Of a stretch of 64,000 bases of DNA, positions 1-14,800 are shown piece after piece. Where the stretch lies: contig CAIIXF020000004.1 of NCBI GenBank assembly GCA_903813345.2, forward strand, positions 31,871,985 through 31,935,984, read 5' to 3'. The DNA comes from Owenia fusiformis (lineage: Eukaryota > Annelida > Polychaeta > Sabellida > Oweniidae). Both the position numbers and the translations under genes were made by a program. Position 1 is the stretch's first letter, and every line of letters starts with the position of its first letter. The notes under the pieces were generated by a model. It ran no database searches, had not been told where the DNA came from, and saw only the letters and a program-made list of their open reading frames with translations.

Positions 1-602
1 AAAGTGCTCACATCTTATCTTCATATTTCATTATATTATTCTATATACTCACTCTTTACAATCCTCTCCCAAATGGGACTGGAACATTGACCTAAAGTGC
101 TCACATCTTATCTTCATATTTCATAATATTATTCTATATACTCACTCTTTACAATCCTCTCCCCCAATGGAATTGGAATATTGACCTAAAGTGCTCACAT
201 CTTATCTTCATAATTCATAATATTATTCTATATACTCACTCTTTACAATCCTCTCCCAAATGGGACTGGAACATTGACCTAAAGTGCTCACATCTTATCT
301 TCATATTTCATAATATTATTCTATATACTCACTCTTTACAATCCTCTCCCCAATGGGACTGGAACATTTACCTAAAGTGCTCACATCTTATCTTCATATT
401 CCATAATATTATTCTATATACTCACTCTTTACAATCCTCTCCCAAATGGGACTGGAACATTGACCTAAAGTGCTCACATCTTATCTTCATATTTCATAAT
501 ATTATTCTATATACTCACTCTTTACAATCCTCTCCCCAATGGGACTGGAACATTGACCTAAAGTGCTCACATTTTATCTTCATATTTCATAATATTATTC
601 TG
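1..602. repeat. 93-bp satellite array, block 1
   Basis: Direct tandem copies of a 93-bp unit starting AAAGTGCTCACATC; the second copy begins at 94. Copies differ at few sites (for example CCCAAATGGG versus CCCCAATGGG). Because 93 is 31 codons, the array stays open in one frame and gives a 31-residue repeating peptide. The array runs off the left edge and stops at the insertion that begins near 603. Confidence 0.95.
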
Positions 603-914
603 TATTACATACCTAGCGAAGCATTTGTATGGAAGTCAATGGGAAAGTTAGCGAGCTATATCCACCGATATTGCCCGATTACCCCGATATAGCCCGCTTA
701 CCTCGTTTTGATATTAGATTTCTTTAATAACCATGATAATATCATGACGTCATGTCATTGATACAAAGTAACCATGAGAACAAATGCATGTAATACATCA
801 GTTATGTCACTATGACGTGAAATATGCCTTCGTTCTTGCCCAAATATAGAGCCTCCCAAGGTCGGCCTATATTGGGAGAACTCAGGCATATTTCACGTCA
901 TAGTGACATAACCT
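603..914. mobile_element. About 312-bp insertion with a terminal hairpin, splitting the satellite
   Basis: This non-satellite stretch interrupts the 93-bp array, which resumes at about 915 near the phase where it stopped. Its right part is a strong hairpin: 801-829 and 884-912 are perfect 29-bp inverted repeats, and pairing continues imperfectly inside the loop (GCCCAAATATAG against CTATATTGGG). No coding potential is seen. It looks like a small non-autonomous fold-back element, but clean terminal repeats and a target duplication are not obvious. Confidence 0.6.
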
Positions 915-2479
<1,565 letters not shown>

Positions 2480-2640
2480 AAAACCTTAAAGAAACCAAGC
2501 AAGAAAAGCAAACTGTAAGTTTAAACATGTCATAAGAAAAATAGACCCTATATATCCCAAAACCATGATCTAACATGTTAAGAAATGGTGTCTAACACCC
2601 CCTCCCCCTTCCCCCTAACAAGAGTCAATATATATACATA
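2480..2640. repeat. Dispersed repeat, copy 1
   Basis: Matches 27560-27720 in the same orientation with scattered substitutions. Shared stretches include AAAGAAACC..GCAAGAAAA, TCATAAGAAAAA-like and AAAACCATGATCT, followed by a C-rich run. No coding potential; the family is not recognised. Confidence 0.6.
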
Positions 2641-3754
2641 TATTGGTCAGGCAGAATCACAAAAAAATTCATCCCTCCAAGACATCTACAATGTGGAAAT
2701 GTGACCCTCCACAGGTTAAAATTCGAATGAAAAAGGTGATAAAATCAAAAAATCCTTATCAAATTCTTCCCCTGAAAGTTTAGCCATGCTGTAATGAATT
2801 TTTCCAGTTGATCCCAAGTGTGAATGGCACTTCATACACTGCATGCCACATAAATCATATAAAAACAACAATTCATTATAAAAAAAGATGTATTTGAATA
2901 AAGGAATTTGGCCTATAATGTACAAAATATTATTCATATACCCTCTGCAGTGAACATCATCAACTTATTTCTGCTCTAATTCAAACACATATTACAATTT
3001 ATAAAACTTGCTAGGAAGTAAAAGTAAATTCATTTGAGCACTGGGTGAACCAAAACAAATGTTATCATAGAATGACTTTATTAATACGGTTCCCAATATA
3101 AAGTTATTGTTCATAAATATGACACATAATGTAAAAAATATGTTACTGAGCAATTTTCTTGAGCTTTCAATGTAAGACAAAATCTTTATTTCAATAGAAT
3201 CATATTCCACATGACATTTTGGTTTTATTGAACTAAGTAGGTAATCTAGATGTGGATATAAACTTAATTGACATAGCGATTTTTCAAAATTGACATATCA
3301 AAAAGACCACCATTATACTTCAACTGCAATGCTTCTACACCTAGATACACCAAATGTACAAATTCATAACAGCTATCTAGAAATTGGATGGATGTCAAAA
3401 TGGCATGCCTGCTCTCAGTTAAAATTTGTTTTGTACAAACAGAACTGGACGACATGCTTCTGGCCCAAAGTTTATAAGTACTCATTCATTTCAAAATTTT
3501 TACAGACAGCATTTCTTTTTCATAGAAAATTTTTTTCTGAACATGATCTTGATCTTCTCAAATCTTCAAAAAGCATGACAATTTCTTGAAAAAATTGTCA
3601 TTTTCACAAAATCCATAATATTCCTGACATCTTGAGTTAAATCATTATGTTATATAGTCTGGGAGCAAAAGTCCTAATAAGAGGTTCTGTGTCCTCTTTA
3701 GATGTAAGTTAAGTGACATATGTTTTCATGAACTAGAAGTGATACTGATCAAGA
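2641..3754. other. No gene recognised
   Basis: AT-rich sequence. Open frames of about 70-100 codons on both strands overlap each other and show no domain or credible splice pattern. Nothing supportable. Confidence 0.45.
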
Positions 3755-4075
3755 AAAATGATGTTGGCAATTCTGAATCCACGACGGCATTGCTATGGTA
3801 ACCAGGAAATATATGCCACGCCCAGTTTTAAGTGCTCATTTCAGTGTTTGGCCTCTATTTCCGTCATTATTGCTCCGATTTTGATGGAATTTGCACCAAA
3901 TGGAAGGTACAAGATAATGCAATCAGGAGATATTAAGTCAATTCTGAATCCGTAACAGCGTTGCTATGGTAACAAAGTAAATATGCCACACCCACTTTTA
4001 GGGGCTCTTTTCAGTGTTTATCTTCGTCAATATTGCTCAGATTTAGATGAAATTTGCACCAAATGACACATAATA
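3755..4075. repeat. Tandem duplication with a TTGCTATGGTAAC core
   Basis: Two diverged direct copies, about 3755-3905 and 3940-4070, share TTCTGAATCC, TTGCTATGGTAAC, ATATGCCAC, TTTCAGTGTTT and TTTGCACCAAATG. A further isolated TTGCTATGGTAAC lies near 4341. The core resembles an X-box/RFX-like palindrome but here belongs to a dispersed repeat. Confidence 0.7.
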
Positions 4076-4777
4076 AATAGATAGAGCGATCAAACAATTT
4101 ATAAAATATGCAAATTGGGTGATTTGCATATTAATTATGACGTCATAACAGTTTGTTCTTGCATATTTTATTTTAATCATGATATATACATATGGGAATT
4201 TATTGTCTTTAAAATGGCCAGTAATGCTTTTAACTAGTTAATTAGTTTATTTCTTTTAATTGAGTTTATTAGTTTATTTCATTCATACATGCATTGTCAT
4301 AAAAATTGAATAAATATAATGAGTGCCCAATTAACACAGTTGCTATGGTAACAGCATGTTGCAAAACTATCTGCTGTAAAAAGAATTCTTTTGGAAATGT
4401 TACATTTTGACCAGTTGACTGACATGTATTCCTTCTAAAATTTCATGGCAGAAAATAAACTTATAACAAAAGAAAATTATTTAATTTGGATTATTTTATA
4501 TTATGATGTTCTTATGGCAATTTTAATCATGGGCGCAGCCAGCTTTCAATCGGGGGGAGGGGTGATCATGGCATTAGCAACTCAAAAAATGTTTAATTTG
4601 TTTTGAATTTTGCATAAATTGATGCAACTTCCTTCAAAATTGAGCTAGAAGCTTCAAGTCAAAAGCATTTCAAAGCTCTTCTCCTATATAATGGTTATAT
4701 TGGTTATGGGGGGTTGCCCCCACAAACACCCTGGCTATTTTCTCCCTTCCTATTACAAGTATCAAAAATTTACTTAC
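4076..4777. other. No gene recognised downstream of the last RCBTB exon
   Basis: The intron after the exon ending at 4778 would start here on the minus strand (donor GTAAGTAAAT). No BTB-coding exon is seen between here and the left edge. Confidence 0.45.
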
Positions 4778-8126
<3,349 letters not shown>

Positions 8127-8650
8127 CTAAAAAAAATATTTGCATAGTGTAACAATGCAGTTTTGTAATCACATAGACAAATTAATAATAACATATTTCT
8201 AAGAGAATAAATATGATATAAGTAAAACCTGTCTAATCCAAACATCACTGGAACAAGCCAAAAGTGTTCAGATTAGCAAGTTTTCAGATTAGCAAATGTT
8301 CAGAATTTTCCGTAAGGGTTTCAAACATTTCTGGACACAATCATACATTTACTTCATGTGTACTGTTATTTTTAGTGCTGTATTTATAGATATTATTTCA
8401 CGTATTAAAATCATATTTTCCAGCAATGACTTCAAATTCGGAACCACACCCATATCACATTTTCTTCAATAACTCCAAACATGTGTAAACATCGACCACG
8501 TGCATATAAATTCAGATTTCACGAGCTCTTTCCTATTCGAGTACCTCATACACCCCTGCATGGATTTGAGTTGGATTCGCCTTTTATACGTGAGCCGATA
8601 CACATCGCAAACACTGATTGGATATAGATTGCGAGAATCTTTAACATTTA
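8127..8650. other. No 5' RCBTB exons found
   Basis: The acceptor at 8127-8128 implies more upstream exons, yet no minus-strand RCC1-like coding is seen here. The stretch holds a degraded CAGTAAAACCTGT-type repeat (about 8222-8330). Similarity to the second duplication block starts at about 8650. Confidence 0.45.
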
Positions 8651-8919
8651 CCAACATCCCTAAAATGTCAGATGAATCCCTTAAACGGTTTGGCTGGAAA
8701 CCTATAGAAAGGCTAAAAAGTGAGACGCAACCCGCCCGCCACAAACCCGGCCACTCGCTAGTCAAGCTGACAACAATATCGTACCTTTTTGTAGGTACGA
8801 TAAAAATAGAATGCACGCACACGCCAGTTTGTGAATTTCCTTTGTCTATAACAAGGGAACTTTACAATGTAATGATTATATGCATTAAGATATTTTAATA
8901 ATTCAAATTATTAACTCAC

Positions 8920-9247
8920 GTTCCCTGACGTAATAATGGTCAGTATCATCCATGTGGGCTTTTTTGCCTCTCGGCCATTCAAGCAAATCACATTTGAACT
9001 TCCTTTCGGTCATTTGCTTTACGTTTGTATGTCCGCATCGCTTTGTATTTAGACAGGCAATGACACATTCTGAGTGCGAACCTATTTCGAGAGTTCCCAG
9101 GTGACCTAAATTGTTATCGGAGATAAAGACGGTGTTCTTTTCTCTCATGAAGGTCTTCCCACTGAAAGTCGTACACTCCGTTAAAACAAAAGGTATTAAT
9201 GCAAATATGATTTTGTATGCTTTTATCAAGTCACCAAGTTTCGCCAT
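8920..9247 (-). pseudogene. Orphan first exon: signal peptide plus PAN/Apple domain
   Basis: Begins with ATG at 9247 and ends at a GTGAGT donor after a phase-1 codon, 328 bp, the same length as the first exons of genes A and B. Residues 1-25 are signal-peptide-like (core IIFALIPFVL). The rest has the PAN/Apple cysteine pattern SECVIACLNTKRCGHTNV then FKCDLLEW. No partner CTLD exons follow on the minus strand; the next exons are those of the RCBTB gene. The upstream stretch with the TATA-like box of its paralogue (57143-57149) is replaced by a short A-run. The reading frame is intact, so it is either a stranded fragment or spliced to something not seen. Confidence 0.7.
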
Positions 9248-9993
9248 GACACGCTTTTGAAGATTTGTTCATCATCAGATCGAACTCCAATGCAAATAAT
9301 CACAATGAAAAAAAAGTAACTCACTTAATAACTTGCCATTTTATGCCACCTATTTTTTCCAATCAACATAATGCACATCAGTCAATACGATTTGATATCA
9401 ATTTGCAGGATATGATCACGTGGGCAATCACGAGCACCTGTTTGATTGCAATCGCTCATGCGTAAATCAAGATTTGAAATCGTGGAAATGTCAGTTAAGC
9501 ATCAACAATTCTAAAATACTGTTACTACCTGAGGCCCAGGTATATTAACAGTCATAATAAAAAAATAGTTTTATTCTTATACATGAAAGTAATCCATACT
9601 ATAATATACATGTGTACACCACGCATTGCCAATTTAGTACACTAGCTGACTTTTTAAACAATTTTAACGTATTCCTTGGCCTCAGGTTATTACAGTCTCC
9701 AAACTTAAGGATGCTATTCAGAATACAACAGCGAACATTCTTGGATCAATTTTAATGGCAAACGATTCCAGTTTATACGATTGGTCATCGAATGTGACGG
9801 TGAAATTGTTCAGATTTGCGAAATTTCCTCATCTGTGAGGTGTTGAATATGCAGGTTAGTTCAAACAAAGAGGATTGGCTCCCAGGGTTCAAACAAACAA
9901 ACAGACAAAAACAAACAAACAAGCATGATTCTGTACAATACCAAGTCTTTCAGTGTTGTCTCCACAGGGCATGTGCCAAATTAAGCGTGGCAG
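9248..9993. other. Duplicated non-coding sequence upstream of orphan PAN exon
   Basis: Aligns with 57075-57830 but has no exon that I can recognise. Confidence 0.5.
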
Positions 9994-10203
9994 TAGACGT
10001 TTCCAACAAACCGTGCCATCTTTTGATCCACTCGAGAAACTATAACTTATTGGCTAGATTGATGATGTCATTGGTTGTAGGTAGCAAACTGCAAACTTTT
10101 TGCTTATTTTATAAAAGTACAAGCTATGACATCATCAATCTAGCCAATATATTGTGGTTTCTCCGATGGATGAAAAGATGGCATGATTTATCGGAAACGT
10201 CTA
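9994..10203. mobile_element. 210-bp fold-back MITE with empty site in the paralogous block
   Basis: Ends are inverted (TAGACGTTTCC at 9994-10004, GGAAACGTCTA at 10193-10203), and most of the rest folds back, including GGCTAGATTGATGATGTCAT against ATGACATCATCAATCTAGCC. The paralogous block near 57830-57845 reads straight through (GCGTGGCAATTGTTTCCAGGG), so it inserted here after the duplication or was lost there. Target duplication unclear. Confidence 0.75.
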
Positions 10204-10717
10204 TTGTTTACAGGGTAAGGTGAAACACAAGGGTGTGGACGTTGAGCAAGTCGATGTTTTCAACATTTCAGAAACACCTTGTTTAGTTTCTAGATTTTTT
10301 TATTAAAATTAATGTAACATATTTACAGGTTGTAGTGCTATTAACAATGATTTGCGAATTTTTATAAAAATTGTACATGTAATTGTGTAAAGTATAATAT
10401 TGTACATAATAGAGAAAATAAACTGATTTAATGGAAATGATTAAAGGTATCTTCTACAATAACAGGTGCAAGCAATAAAAATAAGTAAATGTCTAAAACA
10501 ACATCCTAGACAGTGAACTTGACAGAATTTCATAGTTAAACCTGCAAAAGCTAAGAATGTAGTATAGTATTACTGTATACCCGGAACCTTATAACGCGGG
10601 GGTAACAGTAAGGTACAACACAAAGAATTTGAATTTGCGTAAATTCAGGTAAATTGACCTGGGCGTTATACTAGTTTGTGTGTAGGTTAAACTATAAAAA
10701 CACTGTCAAGTTCAATT

Positions 10718-10826
10718 ATGTTAGAAAGATTTTAATGCAGAAAAGTCACACTTTATCGCAAAGTACTTTGGCCCAAAAATTACTTTGCGATGAGTGTGTA
10801 TTTTTGCTTTAAAATCTTCCTAACAT
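10718..10826. repeat. Hairpin element, about 48-bp arms
   Basis: Left arm from ATGTTAGAAAGATTTTAA pairs with right arm ending TTAAAATCTTCCTAACAT around a short loop; the arms also pair at ATCGCAAAGTA and TACTTTGCGAT. The same hairpin with longer arms is at 58165-58295, so it predates the segmental duplication. Confidence 0.85.
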
Positions 10827-10925
10827 CATTCTGTTTCGTATTAGGTACAGCACGCGTGGTACAAGGTGCCAAAAAATGACACCCACCTTATATTGCATTA
10901 CTTGTCTATTTATTAACATTTAGAC

Positions 10926-11236
10926 TTGTCCTTAGGCACATTCAAAGTAGACATAATGCGGAAGCAGCTCCTGCAATTACAGATGTGTACACTGGTGATC
11001 CGCTCGATTACGATGGTTCGTTTCGGTAACAAAATGTCGGAACGTCGAAGGTACGATTTTTCTTTTTTCCTTATTTCACACGTTGTAGGTAGAATTCCCA
11101 CGACATTTCTATCACATACGTGTATCAGTATCATATGTTTAAGAAAATGTACATATTTGCGAACAAACAGCTCAGAAGATAACAGCACCGTCGATTTAAT
11201 TCCTCAATTAAGTTACATAAACGGTATGGGATAAAA
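10926..11236. repeat. Arm of the long fold-back family whose full copy is at 41070-41626
   Basis: Matches 41084-41340: GGTGATCC.CTCGATTACG, CTTTTTTCCTTATTTCAC.CGTTGTAGG and CACTTAAGTTACATAAACGG-like. The start of the opposite arm follows after the TRIM at 11733-11795. The element therefore lies in the 3' flank of gene A and is split by the TRIM. Confidence 0.75.
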
Positions 11237-11330
11237 GTGCAGATCTTAACTGTTTTTCAAAACACCTGTAACGACCCTGTAGTGTACCGAGCCAGATACT
11301 AGACTCGAAAGAGAATGTGCTAAATTCAAT

Positions 11331-11398
11331 GCCCCGTACGGAAATCGAACTCAGGACCTCCCGCTCTCGAGTCAGTCGCTCTCCTGAGCCATAAAGGC
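11331..11398 (-). repeat. tRNA-like segment in the 3' LTR
   Basis: Homologous to 11605-11672, with changes in the D and T arms. Box A-like TGGCTCAGGAGAGCG and box B-like GAGTTCGATTTC are visible on the minus strand. Confidence 0.65.
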
Positions 11399-11604
11399 TA
11401 GCCACTACAGCTGAGACTGTAGTAGCGACTTGATGTCGAAGGTCATTACACCATCCCCCCTAGAAGACGACGTCCCGTCGTAACTGATTCACAAGGGCAA
11501 TCCCACTTCTGACACCAATGTAACGACCATTGGGCACGCTCGTCGGGAAGCTGTAGTGTACCTAGCCAGATACTAGACTCGAAAGAGAATTTGCCAAATT
11601 CAAT

Positions 11605-11672
11605 GCCCCGTACGAGAATCGAACTCAGGACCTCCCGCTCTCGAGACAGACGCTCTACTGAGCCATAAAGGC
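11605..11672 (-). repeat. tRNA-like segment in the 5' LTR (pol III boxes)
   Basis: On the minus strand this 68-nt stretch can fold as a cloverleaf: acceptor GCCTTTA against ACGGGGC (top five pairs including wobbles), D stem GCTC/GAGC with a short loop, anticodon stem TCTGT/GCGGG with loop CTCGAGA (would read CGA), and T arm TGAG-TTCGATT-CTCG. Box A (TGGCTCAGTAGAGCG) and box B (GAGTTCGATTC) are present. Its place in an LTR and imperfect acceptor stem argue against a working tRNA gene; it may serve as an internal pol III promoter. Confidence 0.65.
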
Positions 11673-11835
11673 TAGCCACTACAGCTGAGACTGTAGTAGC
11701 GACTTGCTATCGAAGGTCATTACACACCTTTGATGTAACTTAAGTGAGGAATTAGATCGGCGATGCTGTTGTTTTCTAAGCTACTAGTATTTCTTCGCAA
11801 ATATCCTCAAAAAGTTATATTTTTGTAATTTCTCC

Positions 11836-14800
11836 TCAATTATCTTTATGCTCACAAATGAAACCATTTCTTACAGAGCAATACCAATCGGCCCAGTTAT
11901 AGTCATTGTGCCAGTAATTGCTCAACATCACACAGGATTCACCATCACGCTCGCCGGGATTGACTCCTGCCCAAGAGAAGTATGTCACTGTATCGGATAA
12001 TCCGCTCCAATGATAGATGCCGGTGTCCTCATCTCGCCTGAGGCCAATGTTCATGTCACCTGAAACACAATATGGAAGTTTGGCTACAGAAAAAGTATTT
12101 CAAAGTGTTAATTATGCACCATTCAAAGGTGCGTGATCCTCCCATGTAGAGATGGTCGGGACTTTAAACATAGTACTTTTCCAGTGAGAGGGAAGTTTGA
12201 AATCGATAGCGGCCTAGATCATGTTTACTCAAATGTCCAGCTTTTTCCGAATTAAGGAAAGCCATGGTTGATAAACAAATTCAACGACCAATCAGATAAC
12301 AGGAAGACTTTTCCGTGTATATTCAAACTTCAGATTGAATTAATTTCTTCGAAAATAATTAGATCGGCCAGCACATTTGCAAAATTAACACTGAAAGAGG
12401 GCGTTCAGAGGGGTCTTGATTGTGCTATCCTATGGCATAGAGCCTCTTTAAAAGCCATATGGAAATATAATAGCACGTTAAGATGGTGCATAAGCGGAGA
12501 CAACTGCTTTTATCAAATCATTACTTTTAACAATTTTGTGATGCTTTTTACTAGTTAACTTCCTTTATAGGCAAATCTGTCAAAACGTCAAAATCAATGA
12601 GTACTTTCAAATCTCCTGCCGGTAATACTGGGAATTACTTCGTAAAATTCCGGTGCTACGAAGTGAAAGAGAATGGGCTGTGATAAGGGGGGATTGATCC
12701 CGGAGTTCAAAGATGACGTACGCTTATAATGTAACCCTGTATTGAGATGACATACACCTCTGATTGGTCCAAAATTGATAAACAAAAATGGCGGATTCAA
12801 AAATTTCTAATAACACTTCGAATAATAGTATGCTACATGTAATTTCTGGCATATTAACCAATATCATAGTTTCAATTGTTATTTCACATCAAGATATATA
12901 AAGAAAGATGTAAAGAATATGCTTCAATCGATTAAACCAACACAACGACGCGTTATATTCGAAAACTAACTGGTGAGAATTTGGGCAAACAAATGTGGTA
13001 CGCAAGAAACGTAATATGTCTGTCATCGCTCTTCGCTAATGCCCTGGGGCTTTCCCCCTCTTGGGTGTGATATGCCCAATCAGTATTTTATCAAAAGTGT
13101 ACAATATGGAGTCACATTGCATATACACTCTACCTTTCATTTGGTGTTTATGAGCAACCCATTTGGCTTATTAGTAATAATTATGTTATTTGTTTTTATG
13201 TGTCTGTTCCTTATGAATGGTTTATCGGATTTTAAGTAGATGTTAATAAGGTACTTTCAAAAATATACTTAACAATACAATAAGACAAACAGAGTATATT
13301 ATGCTTTTCTAGGGGTTAGGTAGAGTGAACAAAGCAACGCACTTACAAAACTTCGTGCGTGTGACTACATAAACTTGTTTACTGAAAATTAATACGTAAT
13401 TAGGTTATTTTGAATTTGATTGCAATCGATAAGCAATCAGACGTTTTTTGTTCATCGTTTTTTCGTTTGCCAGTTTTTACCTTTTTTTAACATGGGCGAA
13501 ATTATATACCGACTCGTTCATTCGTGTGTAATTAATAATTATCTGTTCATAATGGCAGCTTTTAGACTTAAATTACCAATTGTTCAGAATTTCAATGGAT
13601 GTATACACTGAGTTTCTTGAATTGATTGAAATGAAAGTGAAAGTGGATTATGCAAATTGATTGAAATGCTTGAATTGGTGCAAGCATTGAAACGAAGTTT
13701 GTAGTGTATAAAAGTTTTTTCTCGGCTTGTGAATCTTGAGAGAAAGTTGTGCTTTGTCTAAAATATTCAGCGCCACATCAAACAAGTAAAAATGATAACA
13801 GATAAGTAAGTTAGCATCTATGGAACTTTCCTTTAGTGTCAAAAATTGTAAAATAAGTTTTGATGTGTAACATACCAGTGCCATGTCTGCGCAAGTAGCT
13901 TTGTAAAGCATGTTGTTCTTCTTCGGTTTCAATGGCAGCCAAGTATGCGCCATGTTCCTGACATTTCAGCTCAGCATCCCACCAGCTCAGAGGACCAGGG
14001 TAGAAACAATACATGGAACCATTGTAGCTGTAGGGTGCATATAAGCCAATTTCACATGCTGAAACCAAAAAAACGCATTGTAGGAACAATAGATGGATCC
14101 ATTGTAGCTGTGGGGTCAATATTAGCCCACGTCGCATACTAGAATAAAAAACACGCATTGTAGGAACAATAGATGGATCCATTGTAGCTGTGGGGTCCAT
14201 ATAAGCCAACGCTGCATGCTAGAATCAAACACATGCATTTTAAGAACAATGTATGGCGCTATTGTAGCTGTAGGGTCCATATTAGCCCACGTCGTATACT
14301 AGAACAAAAAACACACATTGTAGAAACACTAGATGGATCTATTGTAGCTGTAGGGTCCATATTAGCCCACGTCGCATACTAGAATAAAAAACACACATTG
14401 TAGAAACACTAGATGGATCCATTGTAGCTGTAGGGTCCATATTAGCCCACGTCGCATACTAGAATATTAAACACACATTGTAGAAACACTAGATGGATCC
14501 ATTGTAGCTGTAGGGTCCATATTAGCCCACGTCGCATACTAGAATAAAAAACACACATTGTAGAAACACTAGATGGATCCATTGTAGCTGTAGGGTCCAT
14601 ATTAGCCCACGTCGCATACTAGAATAAAAACACACACATTGTAGAAACACTAGATGGATCCATTGTAGCTGTAGGGTCCATATTAGCCCACGTCGCATAC
14701 TAGAATAAAAAACACACATTGTAGAAACACTAGATGGATCCATTGTAGCTGTAGGGTCCATATTAGCCCACGTCGCATACTAGAATAAAAAACACACATT

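Larger units (their letters stand above)
11267..11724 (-). mobile_element. TRIM-like miniature LTR retrotransposon with tRNA-like LTRs
   Basis: Two direct terminal repeats, 11267-11450 (184 bp) and 11519-11724 (206 bp; the extra bases are a 22-bp block), both bounded TGTAA..TTACA, flank only 68 bp. Read on the minus strand, one base after the 5' LTR lies TGGTGTCAGAAGTGGGATT (11499-11517), complementary to a tRNA-Leu-type 3' end including CCA: a primer binding site. A purine run (AGGGGGGATGG, 11451-11461) directly precedes the 3' LTR: a polypurine tract. The flanks share CACC, or ACACC if one base is shared with the LTR end. The paralogous block has the uninterrupted site (TTTTTCGAAATACCGTC, near 59140-59160). 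There is no coding capacity, so it would need proteins in trans. Confidence 0.88.

Noticed and set aside
3264-3589. Overlapping frames on both strands near 3.3-3.6 kb as possible BTB exons
   Set aside because: No BTB or BACK motif, no splice sites in the needed phase 0.
11605-11672. A functional tRNA gene
   Set aside because: The fold is possible, but it lies in an LTR with a second copy, the acceptor stem is imperfect, and the anticodon loop would imply tRNA-Ser without its long variable arm.
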